Source of the DNA: Bdellovibrionales bacterium
GTDB lineage: Bacteria; Bdellovibrionota; Bacteriovoracia; Bacteriovoracales; Bacteriovoracaceae
Reading direction: 5' to 3'
DNA length: 64,000 bases
NCBI GenBank assembly: GCA_018646675.1
Contig: JABGUH010000034.1
Location: 1 to 64,000, forward strand
Position numbers and translations under genes: made by a program. The notes below the pieces were generated by a model. It ran no database searches, was not told the DNA's origin, and saw nothing but the letters and a program-made list of their open reading frames with translations. Positions 16,767-26,015 of the stretch are shown here, one piece after another (within the stretch, counting starts at the first letter, position 1; the number at the start of each line of letters is the position of its first letter).

Positions 16767-16798
16767 GTAGAGGTGAATGGAGGGGGGAAGATAGCTTT

Positions 16799-17452
16799 TT
16801 ATCTCTCACCTCCTAGCACCGGTGGTGGCAGCTTGAACTCCTGCTCTAATGGTCGATAGTAGTGCAATGGACACTCCCGCTCTAATTTTTCAACCTGAGT
16901 AAATAATTTCTGACTCTGTTGATGAATTATATCCTGGGTTAATTGAGGTTCAACTGCACAATTTGATAAAAGATCTATTAATCGAGGGTCACCACTATTT
17001 ATATATATAGGACAATCAGAATTTTCAATCAACCATCCTTGTAGCTGCTCCGGCGTTACCAGAGAGGATGAGGCATTACTTCCAACCCATTGATAAAGAA
17101 AGTACTCCTGTTTGTAAGCAAAGCCCAACCATGCTCCTCTCTCAACTCCTAGAGCGATCAGAGGTACCTCAAAATGGTAAAAAGAGTGAACTGAAATATT
17201 TTGCCAACGGGCAATTGCGGCAATTCCCTCTCCTACCCGCATTCCGGTATAGGAGCCTGGACCGGCCAGGTAAAAAACTCCTTTTACCTCTCTGATCGTT
17301 ATTCCTTGATTATCTAACATCCGGTTAATTAGTGGATGGATTTTGTTAGCACAGCGCCCTTGACGAATATTTTCATGGTCTAACCACTGAAAATCATCCG
17401 TCAATATTCCAACCGTTAAGCCATCAGTAGTGTCGAGAAAAAGAGAGATCAT
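16799..17452 (-). CDS. tsaB: tRNA threonylcarbamoyladenosine biosynthesis protein TsaB
   Basis: 217 residues. The N-terminal ASKHA fold begins LFLDTTDGLTVGIL and contains the family signature GPGSYTGMRVG at about residues 69-79. TsaB is the inactive partner that binds TsaD to form t6A at position 37 of ANN-decoding tRNAs. The C-terminal half is less conserved, as usual. It follows rseP in the operon with a 14-base gap. Confidence 0.88.
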   Translation of the reverse strand: MISLFLDTTDGLTVGILTDDFQWLDHENIRQGRCANKIHPLINRMLDNQGITIREVKGVFYLAGPGSYTGMRVGEGIAAIARWQNISVHSFYHFEVPLIALGVERGAWLGFAYKQEYFLYQWVGSNASSSLVTPEQLQGWLIENSDCPIYINSGDPRLIDLLSNCAVEPQLTQDIIHQQSQKLFTQVEKLERECPLHYYRPLEQEFKLPPPVLGGER

Positions 17453-17466
17453 ATAGCAGATCCCCC

Positions 17467-19020
17467 TCAGAAGAGACTGGAGACATCATTGAACAGGGCA
17501 GCCAACATCAGGATCAAAAGTAGAGATAGACCAAACTGCTGAGCAATCTCCAACTTACGACGCGACAGTGGTCCTCGATTAATAATCTCAAGAATAATAA
17601 ACATGATGTGTCCCCCATCCAATACGGGAATGGGAAATAGATTGATCAAACCTAGGTTAATCGAAATAATTGCCATAATCTGAAAAAAATAGGAGAGGCT
17701 GGTTTTAAAAGAGTCCGCTGCGACCTTGCCGATTGCAATTGGTCCACCAACATTTTTGAATGATATCTCTGCCGTAAACAATTTGCGATAACCATCTATC
17801 GTTTTGACCACGGTGCTCCAGGTACGCTCTGCTCCGCCCCAAATTGACCCCAAAAGACCTCGTGAAGGAAGATTTAGTAATTTCAAGTTAACATACTCAA
17901 CACTACTATAGACTCCAATCAGCTTAACTTTCTTTCCATTAACTAGCTGCTCTTCTGGAGTCAAACGAAGAATTACCTCTTCTCCCTTGCGCCAAACAGT
18001 AAGAGCGATATCCTTTTGCTTCATTGTCTGAAGACGATTGCGCAGCTGAGAGAAACTAAATATCTTGTACTCTCCAAGCGCCAAAATTACATCTCGATTC
18101 TCGATCCCCGCCTGATCTGCGGGTGAGCCAGAATTCACCTTTTTCACCATTAAATCAATCGAGCGGTATCCACGATCATTTAATTGAGAGAAAAACTGCT
18201 GACGACTCTTAAAGTTGAGGCGAATGGGAATAAATTTAGCATCCTTAGCAGTGTTAGAAGAGTGAATATCAGGCATTAAGTAGAGATCTAGACTACCAAA
18301 TTTCTCTGCTAACTGATCGAGAGATAGCTTGGTAATTGCCCCATCCTTTACAAGAGAGATCCCAAAACTCTTCCCATGTGCATCAACAACAATTGGTTTT
18401 CTAAGCAAGGGAGTGTACTTTAAAAAAGAGTTGATAAACTCCTCACCTGAAGAGCGGTGAGCAAAGCTCACAATGCCCTCTCCGGTGCGATCAACCATAA
18501 TCTCTTTGACCTCATCACTGGCAATATCTGACGGATTGAAGATTTTACGACCATTGATCTCTTTTAGAACATCTCCTGTTCTAAATCCGGATTGATAGAG
18601 ATCACTATTGACAGGAATAACTCCCAAACGAATCTCTGGAACCTTTTCTCCTCCTAACATCAACACGACAAAAATCAAGTATGCCATCAAGAAGTTGGCC
18701 AAGGGGCCACCAAACACTATCCAGAAGCGGGCAAGCTTGCTTTTATGAGTAAAACTCATATGGCGATCTTCAGGAGCAATCTGCTCTTTACCGGTAGGAT
18801 CATCACCAAACATCTTAACATAGCCCCCAAGGGGGATGAGTGATACTGTGTATTCACATGCTCCGCGAGTCCACTTTAGCAACTTTGGCCCGAACCCAAT
18901 AGAGAAGACCTCCACCCGAACGCCACACAATCGGGCAAAAAGAAAGTGTCCCAACTCGTGAAAGAAGATCAAAGGACATAAGAAGAGGATAAAAATAAGA
19001 ATTTTTTCTAGTAATTCCAT
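17467..19020 (-). CDS. rseP: Site-2 intramembrane zinc protease RseP
   Basis: 517 residues, longer than the roughly 450 of E. coli RseP. The zinc motif HELGH (residues 21-25) lies in the first membrane helix, and the second active-site motif is the LDGGH near the C-terminus in NLFPIPVLDGGH. Between them are two PDZ-like regions; the first (about 120-290) carries extra sequence that accounts for the length. The family cuts anti-sigma factors or signal-peptide remnants inside the membrane. Its place after cdsA and before tsaB matches the common delta-proteobacterial order, here without dxr between. Confidence 0.93.
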   Translation of the reverse strand: MELLEKILIFILFLCPLIFFHELGHFLFARLCGVRVEVFSIGFGPKLLKWTRGACEYTVSLIPLGGYVKMFGDDPTGKEQIAPEDRHMSFTHKSKLARFWIVFGGPLANFLMAYLIFVVLMLGGEKVPEIRLGVIPVNSDLYQSGFRTGDVLKEINGRKIFNPSDIASDEVKEIMVDRTGEGIVSFAHRSSGEEFINSFLKYTPLLRKPIVVDAHGKSFGISLVKDGAITKLSLDQLAEKFGSLDLYLMPDIHSSNTAKDAKFIPIRLNFKSRQQFFSQLNDRGYRSIDLMVKKVNSGSPADQAGIENRDVILALGEYKIFSFSQLRNRLQTMKQKDIALTVWRKGEEVILRLTPEEQLVNGKKVKLIGVYSSVEYVNLKLLNLPSRGLLGSIWGGAERTWSTVVKTIDGYRKLFTAEISFKNVGGPIAIGKVAADSFKTSLSYFFQIMAIISINLGLINLFPIPVLDGGHIMFIILEIINRGPLSRRKLEIAQQFGLSLLLILMLAALFNDVSSLF

Positions 19021-19022
19021 AG

Positions 19023-19844
19023 CTAATTATAGATAAAGTCCAAGGTGATAGCAAAGAATGGGGCCAGAAAAATCAGACTATCCACCCGATCATAGACTCC
19101 CCCATGCCCTGGAATAAGGGATGAACTGTCCTTGATTCCAAACTGCCGTTTTAGTTTTGACTGAATAAGATCTCCCATCTGGGCCAAGAGTCCTAGCAAC
19201 ATAAAAAAGAGGAAGTGAGTTACCCCCATTTTCCCTAGCAGGAGATGAGAGACAATACCCCCCAAAATGGCTGCTGTCAGCATCCCACCAATAACACCTT
19301 CAATCGTCTTGTTAGGACTAATCGCCGGCCAAAGTTTATGACGTCCGAAGTTACGGCCAAAAAACCAGGCTCCACTGTCCATACCAAAATTAACCACTAA
19401 AAGCAGTGTTAGGATTTTTATCCAACTTGCTTGGTCGATAATCCCACCTAAAGAACAGAGGGGTAGCAGAATAAATATCCCGGTAGGTATAGGAAATCGC
19501 TGTGCGAATGATGTCAGCCGAGTTGACTCTAGACGTATGGTAAAGAGGTAGATAATTAGCAGAAAATTTAATGCAACTGCCCCATTAGTCATCATCCGTA
19601 CCAAATCATCAGATCGCTCAATAAAAAACAGATGGGTAAATGGAAGAATCAATCCTAAGTGAGCAAACAAGTAGTTCCACTCCAGTCGCTCTCTTTTTAA
19701 GAAGTTGGTGTATATCTCATCCACCATAATGACCCCTGCCAACAGCAACAGTCCAAGCATATATTGGTGTCCCAACCAGAAGATCAGAGCTAGAACAATA
19801 ACCATCACTAATGCGGAGATAACTCGTTGTTGTGAATTACTCAT
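19023..19844 (-). CDS. cdsA: Phosphatidate cytidylyltransferase (CDP-diacylglycerol synthase)
   Basis: 273 residues with about eight membrane helices. The family signature is present as SPNKTIEGVIGG followed by the conserved C-terminal block GHGGVYDRVDSLIF, which holds the catalytic metal-binding aspartates. It converts phosphatidic acid and CTP to CDP-diacylglycerol, the substrate of PssA encoded five genes downstream in the same operon. It overlaps uppS by 8 bases, indicating translational coupling. Confidence 0.94.
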   Translation of the reverse strand: MSNSQQRVISALVMVIVLALIFWLGHQYMLGLLLLAGVIMVDEIYTNFLKRERLEWNYLFAHLGLILPFTHLFFIERSDDLVRMMTNGAVALNFLLIIYLFTIRLESTRLTSFAQRFPIPTGIFILLPLCSLGGIIDQASWIKILTLLLVVNFGMDSGAWFFGRNFGRHKLWPAISPNKTIEGVIGGMLTAAILGGIVSHLLLGKMGVTHFLFFMLLGLLAQMGDLIQSKLKRQFGIKDSSSLIPGHGGVYDRVDSLIFLAPFFAITLDFIYN

Positions 19845-20655
19845 TTTCTACCTGTCTGCCCTCTTCACATTTTTGCTGTGCAAAGTAGGAACGATTCTCC
19901 TGGGCCATCTGATGGGTAACGTCTAACCCTAGGCTAACTTCAGTTGCCCCAAAGCGGCGCTCCCGTTGCTTTGCTTGATCAATAATTGAGCGTAGCTCCC
20001 GACTGTCAAACTCCGGCCACGGAGTATCAGTAAAAAACAACTCCGCATAGGCGATCTGCCATAACAGAAAATTTGAGATCCGATGATCTCCTCCAGTTCG
20101 GATCAAAAGATCCACATCGCCACTTTCGGGACGAAATAGATGCTGCTCGATCTCCTGGGAGGTAACCGCACTGGTTGGGTTATTCGCAATTGCCTGCCGG
20201 CAAGCCGCAGAAATCTCCTCACGCCCACCATAACCGAATGCCAAGGATAGTTTCATCCCACTATTATCAGCAGTATCGCTCTCTAAAGTAGAAATTTGTT
20301 TTTGAATATTCGCTGGTAGCAAAGTGCTATCACCAATAACCTTAAAACAGATATTATTCTTTATAATCCGGGCCCTCTCCCTAACTAAAAATTTTCCAAA
20401 TAGTTTGAACAGTGTTGAGATTTCCTGACGTGGTCTGCTCCAATTTTCCACCGAAAAGGTATAAAGGGTTAGAGCATTCAGTCCCAGACGAGCTGACTCC
20501 TCGACAACTTCACTTACCCTGGCCGCACCACGAATGTGGCCCCAAACTCGCTGGTGCGAACGTCGCTGTGCCCAGCGACCATTACCATCCATAATAATTG
20601 CTAAGTGTTTTATCTGGGAGGAGGCTGACTCCATCGTTGCGGAACTATTAGTCAT
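19837..20655 (-). CDS. uppS: Undecaprenyl diphosphate synthase (isoprenyl transferase)
   Basis: About 272 residues. IIMDGNGRWAQRR near residue 20 is the substrate-binding and catalytic Asp block, and later segments TLYTFSVENWSRP, AFGYGGREEI and RTGGDHRISNFLLWQIAYAEL are the other conserved regions. The enzyme adds eight isoprene units to farnesyl diphosphate to give the C55 carrier for peptidoglycan and LPS. ATG 20655 is chosen over the TTG immediately before it. The C-terminal tail is slightly extended beyond typical members. Confidence 0.95.
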   Translation of the reverse strand: MTNSSATMESASSQIKHLAIIMDGNGRWAQRRSHQRVWGHIRGAARVSEVVEESARLGLNALTLYTFSVENWSRPRQEISTLFKLFGKFLVRERARIIKNNICFKVIGDSTLLPANIQKQISTLESDTADNSGMKLSLAFGYGGREEISAACRQAIANNPTSAVTSQEIEQHLFRPESGDVDLLIRTGGDHRISNFLLWQIAYAELFFTDTPWPEFDSRELRSIIDQAKQRERRFGATEVSLGLDVTHQMAQENRSYFAQQKCEEGRQVENE

Positions 20656-20658
20656 CAA

Positions 20659-21216
20659 CTATACAGTTAAGAGTTCCTGCTCTTTCTCGTTGATGATCAC
20701 ATCCACTTCACTGATAAAACGGTCCGTAATGGTTTGAACCTCAGCTTGAAATCTCTTGGAGTCATCTTCTGAGATGTTCTTACCCTTCTCCTCCTGCTTG
20801 ACCAGATCATTCTCATCGCGACGAATATTACGGATAGCAATTTTGCCATCCTCGCCTATTTTCTTGGTCTCCTTAACCCGCTCTTTACGGCGATCCTCAG
20901 TTAGGGCCGGAAAAGGAATTCTGATCAAATTACCATCATTGGATGGGGTGATACCTAGATTCGCACCTAAAATTGCTCGCTCAATTGCAGTGATCATACT
21001 TTTATCATATGGCTGAATCTGCATCAACCTCGCCTCAGGTGTACTAATTTGTCCCACTTGGCTGACCGGGGTTGCAACACCATAGTAGTCCACGATAACA
21101 CCATCTAATACGCTGGCAGTTGCCCGACCGGTACGAACTCGGCTCAGTTGCTTTTTAAGGCTTGCGATTGCCTTGCCCATCTCCTCTTCCAAGTCACTCT
21201 TAATTTGCTCTAGCAT
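20659..21216 (-). CDS. frr: Ribosome recycling factor
   Basis: 185 residues, the exact family length. The three-helix bundle carries RTGRATASVLDGVIVDYYG, PLxQ-like hinge sequences and the C-terminal VQTITDRFISEVD segment. It splits post-termination ribosomes together with EF-G. It lies in the canonical pyrH-frr-uppS order. Confidence 0.96.
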   Translation of the reverse strand: MLEQIKSDLEEEMGKAIASLKKQLSRVRTGRATASVLDGVIVDYYGVATPVSQVGQISTPEARLMQIQPYDKSMITAIERAILGANLGITPSNDGNLIRIPFPALTEDRRKERVKETKKIGEDGKIAIRNIRRDENDLVKQEEKGKNISEDDSKRFQAEVQTITDRFISEVDVIINEKEQELLTV

Positions 21217-21239
21217 TTCACACTCCTAATTTATAACAA

Positions 21240-21947
21240 CTACTCAATTAGAGTTCCCACTTTCTGACCAGCTATCACTTTAGCAATATTTCCAGTCTGG
21301 AAAAGATTAAAAACCCGGATTTTGATCTGGTTGTCCATACAAAGAGAGATCGCGGTTGTATCCATCACCTTTAATCCCTGCTTAATAACATCAATATATT
21401 TTAAAGATTCATACTTTTTGGCATTAGAATTATTAACTGGATCTTGATCGTAAACACCATCAACCTTTGTCGCTTTCAACAGAAGGTCTGCCCCAATTTC
21501 ATTCGCTCTTAAAGCTGCAGCGGTGTCGGTAGTAAAGTATGGGTTGCCGGTTCCAGCTGCAAAAATTACAACTCTCCCTTTCTCTAGATGACGAATTGCG
21601 CGACGGCGAATATATATCTCTGAAATTCTTTGAATCTCAATTGCAGACATAACCCTCGTAAAGACACCTGCTTGCTCCAAAGCCCCTTGTAGGGCCAAGG
21701 AGTTAATCACTGTTGCTAACATACCCATGTGATCTGAAGTTGTACGGTCTATCCCAGAATCCATACCTGCAACACCACGATGGATATTACCGCCACCAAT
21801 AACTATCGCTATCTCGGTCTTATATTGCTGCTGAATATTTTTTATTTCTAAAGCAAGAGGGGCAAGAATATCCTGAGAGATGCCAAATTTTTGCTCCCCG
21901 GCTAAAGCTTCACCAGACAACTTCAAAAGTATCCGCTTATAGGTCAC
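21240..21947 (-). CDS. pyrH: UMP kinase
   Basis: 235 residues. [13 protein letters not shown] at the N-terminus, [29 protein letters not shown] and [20 protein letters not shown] are the diagnostic blocks of the hexameric bacterial UMP kinase of the amino-acid kinase family. It phosphorylates UMP to UDP. It stands between tsf and frr as in most bacteria, with a good ribosome-binding site (AAGGAGG) before its ATG. Confidence 0.96.
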   Translation of the reverse strand: MTYKRILLKLSGEALAGEQKFGISQDILAPLALEIKNIQQQYKTEIAIVIGGGNIHRGVAGMDSGIDRTTSDHMGMLATVINSLALQGALEQAGVFTRVMSAIEIQRISEIYIRRRAIRHLEKGRVVIFAAGTGNPYFTTDTAAALRANEIGADLLLKATKVDGVYDQDPVNNSNAKKYESLKYIDVIKQGLKVMDTTAISLCMDNQIKIRVFNLFQTGNIAKVIAGQKVGTLIE

Positions 21948-21990
21948 TCTTTCACCTCCTTAAGAAAGTACCATGCACCTAAAGGCTAGG

Positions 21991-22638
21991 CTACTTACCT
22001 GACATCTTGGCCACCTCTTCGGCCAAGTTATCCTGTCTCTTCTCTATTCCCTCTCCAAGGTTGTACTTAACAAAGCGGCGAATTGCCACCTTCTCACCAA
22101 CCTTAAGAGTGATATCGTTGACCAGATCATTGATTGTCTTATCTGTATCTTTAATAAATTTCTGGTGATAAAGACAGACCTCTTCCGCTAATTTCCCCAG
22201 CTTTCCCTCAACAATTTTGGGAATCATCTTCTCTGGCTTCCCCTGCTCCTTTAATTGAGCAGTGTAGATCTCCACCTCACGATTTAGATAATTTTGATCC
22301 ATATTCTCTTCTTTTAGAAATTTTGGATCGGCTGCAGCAACATGCATGGCCACATCCTTAACAAACTGCTTGAAATCAGCATTTTTAGCGACAAAGTCGG
22401 TCTCACAATTAACCTCAACCATCACTCCAATTTTTCCACCATGGATATATGAGCCAATTGTCCCTTCGGCTGCAATTCGACTCTGCTTTTTTTGAGCTGC
22501 CGCTAAGCCCTTTGTCCGCAAGAAATCAACCGCTTTTTCAAAATCACCACCACTCTCGGTTAGCGCTTTTTTACAGTCCATCATTCCTGCACCAGTTTGC
22601 TCTCTTAACTCTTTTACCTCTTTCGCACTGATTCCCAT
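21991..22638 (-). CDS. tsf: Translation elongation factor Ts
   Basis: 215 residues, the short form of the family. The N-terminal UBA-like module carries KELREQTGAGMMDCKKALTE, and the core has the VEVNCETDFVAKN block that contacts EF-Tu. It exchanges GDP for GTP on EF-Tu in the cytoplasm. It is encoded 57 bases after rpsB, so the two are probably co-regulated through the rpsB leader. Confidence 0.96.
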   Translation of the reverse strand: MGISAKEVKELREQTGAGMMDCKKALTESGGDFEKAVDFLRTKGLAAAQKKQSRIAAEGTIGSYIHGGKIGVMVEVNCETDFVAKNADFKQFVKDVAMHVAAADPKFLKEENMDQNYLNREVEIYTAQLKEQGKPEKMIPKIVEGKLGKLAEEVCLYHQKFIKDTDKTINDLVNDITLKVGEKVAIRRFVKYNLGEGIEKRQDNLAEEVAKMSGK

Positions 22639-22695
22639 AGCACCACATCCTTAAAATATTTATTGAATTTTACTGTTATATTATAATTTGCAAGC

Positions 22696-23496
22696 TTACT
22701 CAGTCGCCTTATCTGGCTGCTCCTGATCCTTCTTTTGCTCATACTGCTTGATCATTTCACGCTCTAAGGAGTTCTTACGATCTTCTGAGCTACCAGTACC
22801 TGCTTTGACACTTGTCTTAGACCCTTCGGCTATCGCCTCAGAAAAGTAATCTGTAAAAATAGAGATCGACTTTATCGCATCATCATTACCAGGAACAACA
22901 TAGTCGATACCGGTAGGATCACAGTTGGTATCAGTAATGGCAATCACAGGTATCTTCAGTTTGTTGGCCTCTAAAACAGCAATTCGCTCATTGTTTGGAT
23001 CAACAACAAAAACGGCTCCTGGCAATTTACGCATATCTTTAATACCGCCTAGGTTACGCTCCAACTTGTTCACCTCTTTCTCTACTTTAGACTGCTCTTT
23101 CTTTGTCAAGATGGTGAAGTCACCAGTATTTTTCATCTTCTCTACTTTACGCAGCTTATCTACTGAAAGTGTAATTGTTTGATAGTTTGTTAGCATACCA
23201 CCGAGCCAGCGATGGGTAACATGGAATGATCCACAATCAACTGCTGCCTTCCGAACGCTATCTGATGCTTGGCGCTTTGTTCCAACAAAGAGCACTGGCT
23301 TCCCTTGTGACGTAATTTTGACTAGAAAATCAGCCGCCTTTTTGGCCATCTCAATGGTCTTCCCCAGATCAATAATATAGATGCCATTGCGCTCCCCAAA
23401 TACATAGGGCTTCATTCTGGGATTCCAACGATGTACCTGATGTCCAAAGTGAGCACCAGCCTTTAATAGTTCTTTAAGCTCTAATTCTCGTACCAT
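22696..23496 (-). CDS. rpsB: 30S ribosomal protein S2
   Basis: 266 residues. LLKAGAHFGHQVHRWNPRM, FVGTKRQASDSV, HRWLGGMLTNYQTI, LPGAVFVVDP and the PVIAITDTNCDP segment are all classic S2 signatures. The C-terminal 25 residues are charged and low-complexity, as is common. An AGGAGA ribosome-binding site lies before ATG 23496. It heads the housekeeping operon and is preceded by a structured leader described separately. Confidence 0.97.
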   Translation of the reverse strand: MVRELELKELLKAGAHFGHQVHRWNPRMKPYVFGERNGIYIIDLGKTIEMAKKAADFLVKITSQGKPVLFVGTKRQASDSVRKAAVDCGSFHVTHRWLGGMLTNYQTITLSVDKLRKVEKMKNTGDFTILTKKEQSKVEKEVNKLERNLGGIKDMRKLPGAVFVVDPNNERIAVLEANKLKIPVIAITDTNCDPTGIDYVVPGNDDAIKSISIFTDYFSEAIAEGSKTSVKAGTGSSEDRKNSLEREMIKQYEQKKDQEQPDKATE

Positions 23497-23503
23497 AACA
23501 ACT

Positions 23504-23574
23504 TCTCCTAAGCGGTTAGTCTAATCCCCACTACCGTACCCAAAAAAATTCCAATACGGACCGCTAAATAGTGG
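23504..23574 (-). promoter_or_regulatory. Structured rpsB leader with a predicted pseudoknot at the ribosome-binding site
   Basis: In the transcript, CCACUA (23574-23569) pairs with UAGUGG (23533-23528), and nested inside it CCGUA pairs with UACGG. The bulge between the two 5' strands contains AGCGGU (23565-23560). That element is complementary to ACCGCU (23516-23511), which lies directly before the AGGAGA ribosome-binding site (23509-23504). The three helices together make a pseudoknot that could mask translation initiation. Ribosomal S2 leaders that bind excess S2 are known in other proteobacteria. That this is one is an inference. Confidence 0.6.
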
Positions 23575-23597
23575 TGACTGGTTTATACAGATGGCTT

Positions 23598-23626
23598 AAA
23601 TAACACAAGATTACATCAGGCGGCAA
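23598..23626 (-). promoter_or_regulatory. Putative rpsB promoter
   Basis: On the minus strand TTGCCG is separated by 17 bases from TTATTT. A transcript starting about seven bases after the -10 would begin just upstream of the leader hairpin at 23574. The match to consensus is moderate. Confidence 0.4.
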
Positions 23627-23660
23627 GAGCAAATAGTGAAATGGTGCAGTGGTATTGGGA

Positions 23661-26015
23661 CTAAATTAATACCCTTCTAGGTTTAGAACCCTCGGCTGGC
23701 CCGACGACCCCCTGATGTTCCATCAACTCTACCAAGTTAGCGGCACGATTATAGCCCACCTTCATCCTGCGCTGCAACATTGAGGCGCTGGCAGTACGAA
23801 ACTCAACCACCATTTCTACTGCCTGGTCATAGAGTGGGTCTTTGCCACTATTATTACCACCGGTAACAGCAGATGAGATATGGCTACCAAAGGCATAAGG
23901 GTCTGTCCCCTCTTCCCCTCCACCGCTCTCCAGAAACTCAATGGCGCGATCATTAAAACTACCATCTAATATTGAGAGTTTTTCGGCCAACTCCCCGATC
24001 TCCTCTTCATCAACATAGGCTGAGTGGAGACGAATAGTATCAACACCATACTTATAAAGCATATCTCCCTTTCCTAGTAACTTCTCGGCCCCCATCGTCC
24101 CTAGAATTGTTCGGGAATCCACAGCAGTGGTAACGCGAAAAGAGATTCGGGTTGGAAAGTTGGACTTTATCAGACCGGTAATCACATCTACCGACGGACG
24201 TTGGGTTGCTACTACCAAGTGGATTCCAGCTGCCCGTGCCTTGCCGGCCAATCTACAGACACTATTTTCAATCTCTCTTCCGGCTTTTGTCAGGATTAAA
24301 TCCGCAAACTCATCAATCACAACCACCAACTCTGGTAGATGGTATCCACTGCTATCGACATCCTCATAATGCGGGTGAATTGCTGCAATTTGCTCGGGAG
24401 TTCCCTCCCCTCGCTCTAGTTTTTGATTAAAGCCCTCGAGATTACGAACACCCAACTCTTTTAGAATGGAGTAACGTCGCTCCATCTCTTGGCATACCCA
24501 CAACAAGGCAACGGATGCGCTCTTGGCATCAGTGATCACCGGCAGTGCCAAATGAGGAAGCTTATTATAAAGCACAAGTTCGAGCTGCTTGGGGTCAATC
24601 AAGATGAGTTGTAGTTGACGAGGAGAGCGCTTGATTAGCAGAGAGACCAACATGGTGTTGATAAAGACAGATTTTCCAGAACCAGTGGAGCCGGCGACTA
24701 ACATATGAGGCATACTGGTTAAATCAACCACTACCGGCTCACCAAATGCATTTTTACCTAGAGCAACCGGCAGACGTTTCTGAGAACTACCGTACTGCTC
24801 AGATGATAGTACCTCGTCCAAATAGATTACCTCTCGTGGATTACGAGGGACCTCAATTCCTAAAGTTGTACGTCCGTGCATGGGATATACCATCCGAATC
24901 GGAGCACCATAGAGGGCCAAACTTAGATCCTCAGTAATCGCATTGACTTTAGATACCTTAACACCGGCCCCCAATTCTAATTCAAAGGTATCTACTACAG
25001 GCCCTTTAAGAATATTGATAATCTGAGCATCAATTCGAAATTGCTCAAGCTTGACTTCAATCCGCTCCATAATATTGGCAAAGTACCCACTCTCCGGCTG
25101 ATGAACCTTACGCTCTCTCTTACTGGCAACTGAGGCGGTGACCACTTGTTGGTAGCGAACTTCTTGCTTCTGTAACTCCTTGGCCGTCAGAGGGGAGTGC
25201 AATTTATGAATAACTTTTTGTTCTGCTGGTATCTTCCCTCTTGAGTTACTTACGGTAGGAGACACCTTGATATCCTCTTGATCCTCGACAACTATTTCAT
25301 CGTCGGCAATATTCGGCTCGAGATGTACTGCTTCGACTGATGCTTCAACAATTAAAGGACGATCTGGTTTAACCAAGGGAGTTTTATTTTTAAATCCCCC
25401 TATTCCGCTTAAGCGTTGTGAGATTTTTAACTTTGTTCTGCAATATGAGTTACCCCACTGCTCCCTGAATAGACGGCAACGTCGTTGGAACAAAGAGAGA
25501 AACTCCAAGGTAGCGATGGAGTATAGAGCGCGCCCCCCTGTGATCAGGGATTTTTTTACCACCAATCCAAGAGAAGAGCGAAAGGTAATACTCAAAAACA
25601 GGCTGGCCGCAACCACTGCCGCCAGGGCCAAACCTAAATCATAAGAGGGAGACTTTAAAATTTGATAGATCCCCTTGCCTAAAAGAAGGGGAAAGAAAAA
25701 ATAAAATGTCAGTAAAAATAGAATTAACAAAAATAGAAGTGAAACAGTATCTAATAGATGGTCACGCTGAGAAAAGATCGAAGCACTGAGAACAGCAAAA
25801 CAGATAAAGGGAAAGAAGATCCACGGTCCGGTATAGTGGCCAACCAGAGCAACTAAAGAGGTTGCGTAGTAACTTAAAATACTTAACTCATGGGAACGCG
25901 AAGAGATCAAAAATATGTTATCTGGCAGATGATCTTGATAGTAGTAATAGACAAAAGATATGATGGTACTTAAAAACAGGGTGAACAGTTCAGCTAATAG
26001 TATTCTGGATCGCAC
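23661..26015 (-). CDS. ftsK: DNA translocase FtsK
   Basis: 784 residues. Four N-terminal membrane helices (to about residue 160) anchor it at the septum, and a charged linker follows. The RecA-like motor has Walker A GSTGSGKSVF near residue 440, Walker B LVVVIDEFADLI and the VVATQRPSVDVITG segment. The C-terminal winged-helix gamma domain (RRMKVGYNRAANLVELMEHQGVVGP) reads orienting DNA sequences. It pumps chromosome ends through the division septum and supports dimer resolution. The start is a GTG directly after the stop of the upstream gene, so the two are co-transcribed. Confidence 0.95.
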   Translation of the reverse strand: MRSRILLAELFTLFLSTIISFVYYYYQDHLPDNIFLISSRSHELSILSYYATSLVALVGHYTGPWIFFPFICFAVLSASIFSQRDHLLDTVSLLFLLILFLLTFYFFFPLLLGKGIYQILKSPSYDLGLALAAVVAASLFLSITFRSSLGLVVKKSLITGGRALYSIATLEFLSLFQRRCRLFREQWGNSYCRTKLKISQRLSGIGGFKNKTPLVKPDRPLIVEASVEAVHLEPNIADDEIVVEDQEDIKVSPTVSNSRGKIPAEQKVIHKLHSPLTAKELQKQEVRYQQVVTASVASKRERKVHQPESGYFANIMERIEVKLEQFRIDAQIINILKGPVVDTFELELGAGVKVSKVNAITEDLSLALYGAPIRMVYPMHGRTTLGIEVPRNPREVIYLDEVLSSEQYGSSQKRLPVALGKNAFGEPVVVDLTSMPHMLVAGSTGSGKSVFINTMLVSLLIKRSPRQLQLILIDPKQLELVLYNKLPHLALPVITDAKSASVALLWVCQEMERRYSILKELGVRNLEGFNQKLERGEGTPEQIAAIHPHYEDVDSSGYHLPELVVVIDEFADLILTKAGREIENSVCRLAGKARAAGIHLVVATQRPSVDVITGLIKSNFPTRISFRVTTAVDSRTILGTMGAEKLLGKGDMLYKYGVDTIRLHSAYVDEEEIGELAEKLSILDGSFNDRAIEFLESGGGEEGTDPYAFGSHISSAVTGGNNSGKDPLYDQAVEMVVEFRTASASMLQRRMKVGYNRAANLVELMEHQGVVGPAEGSKPRRVLI

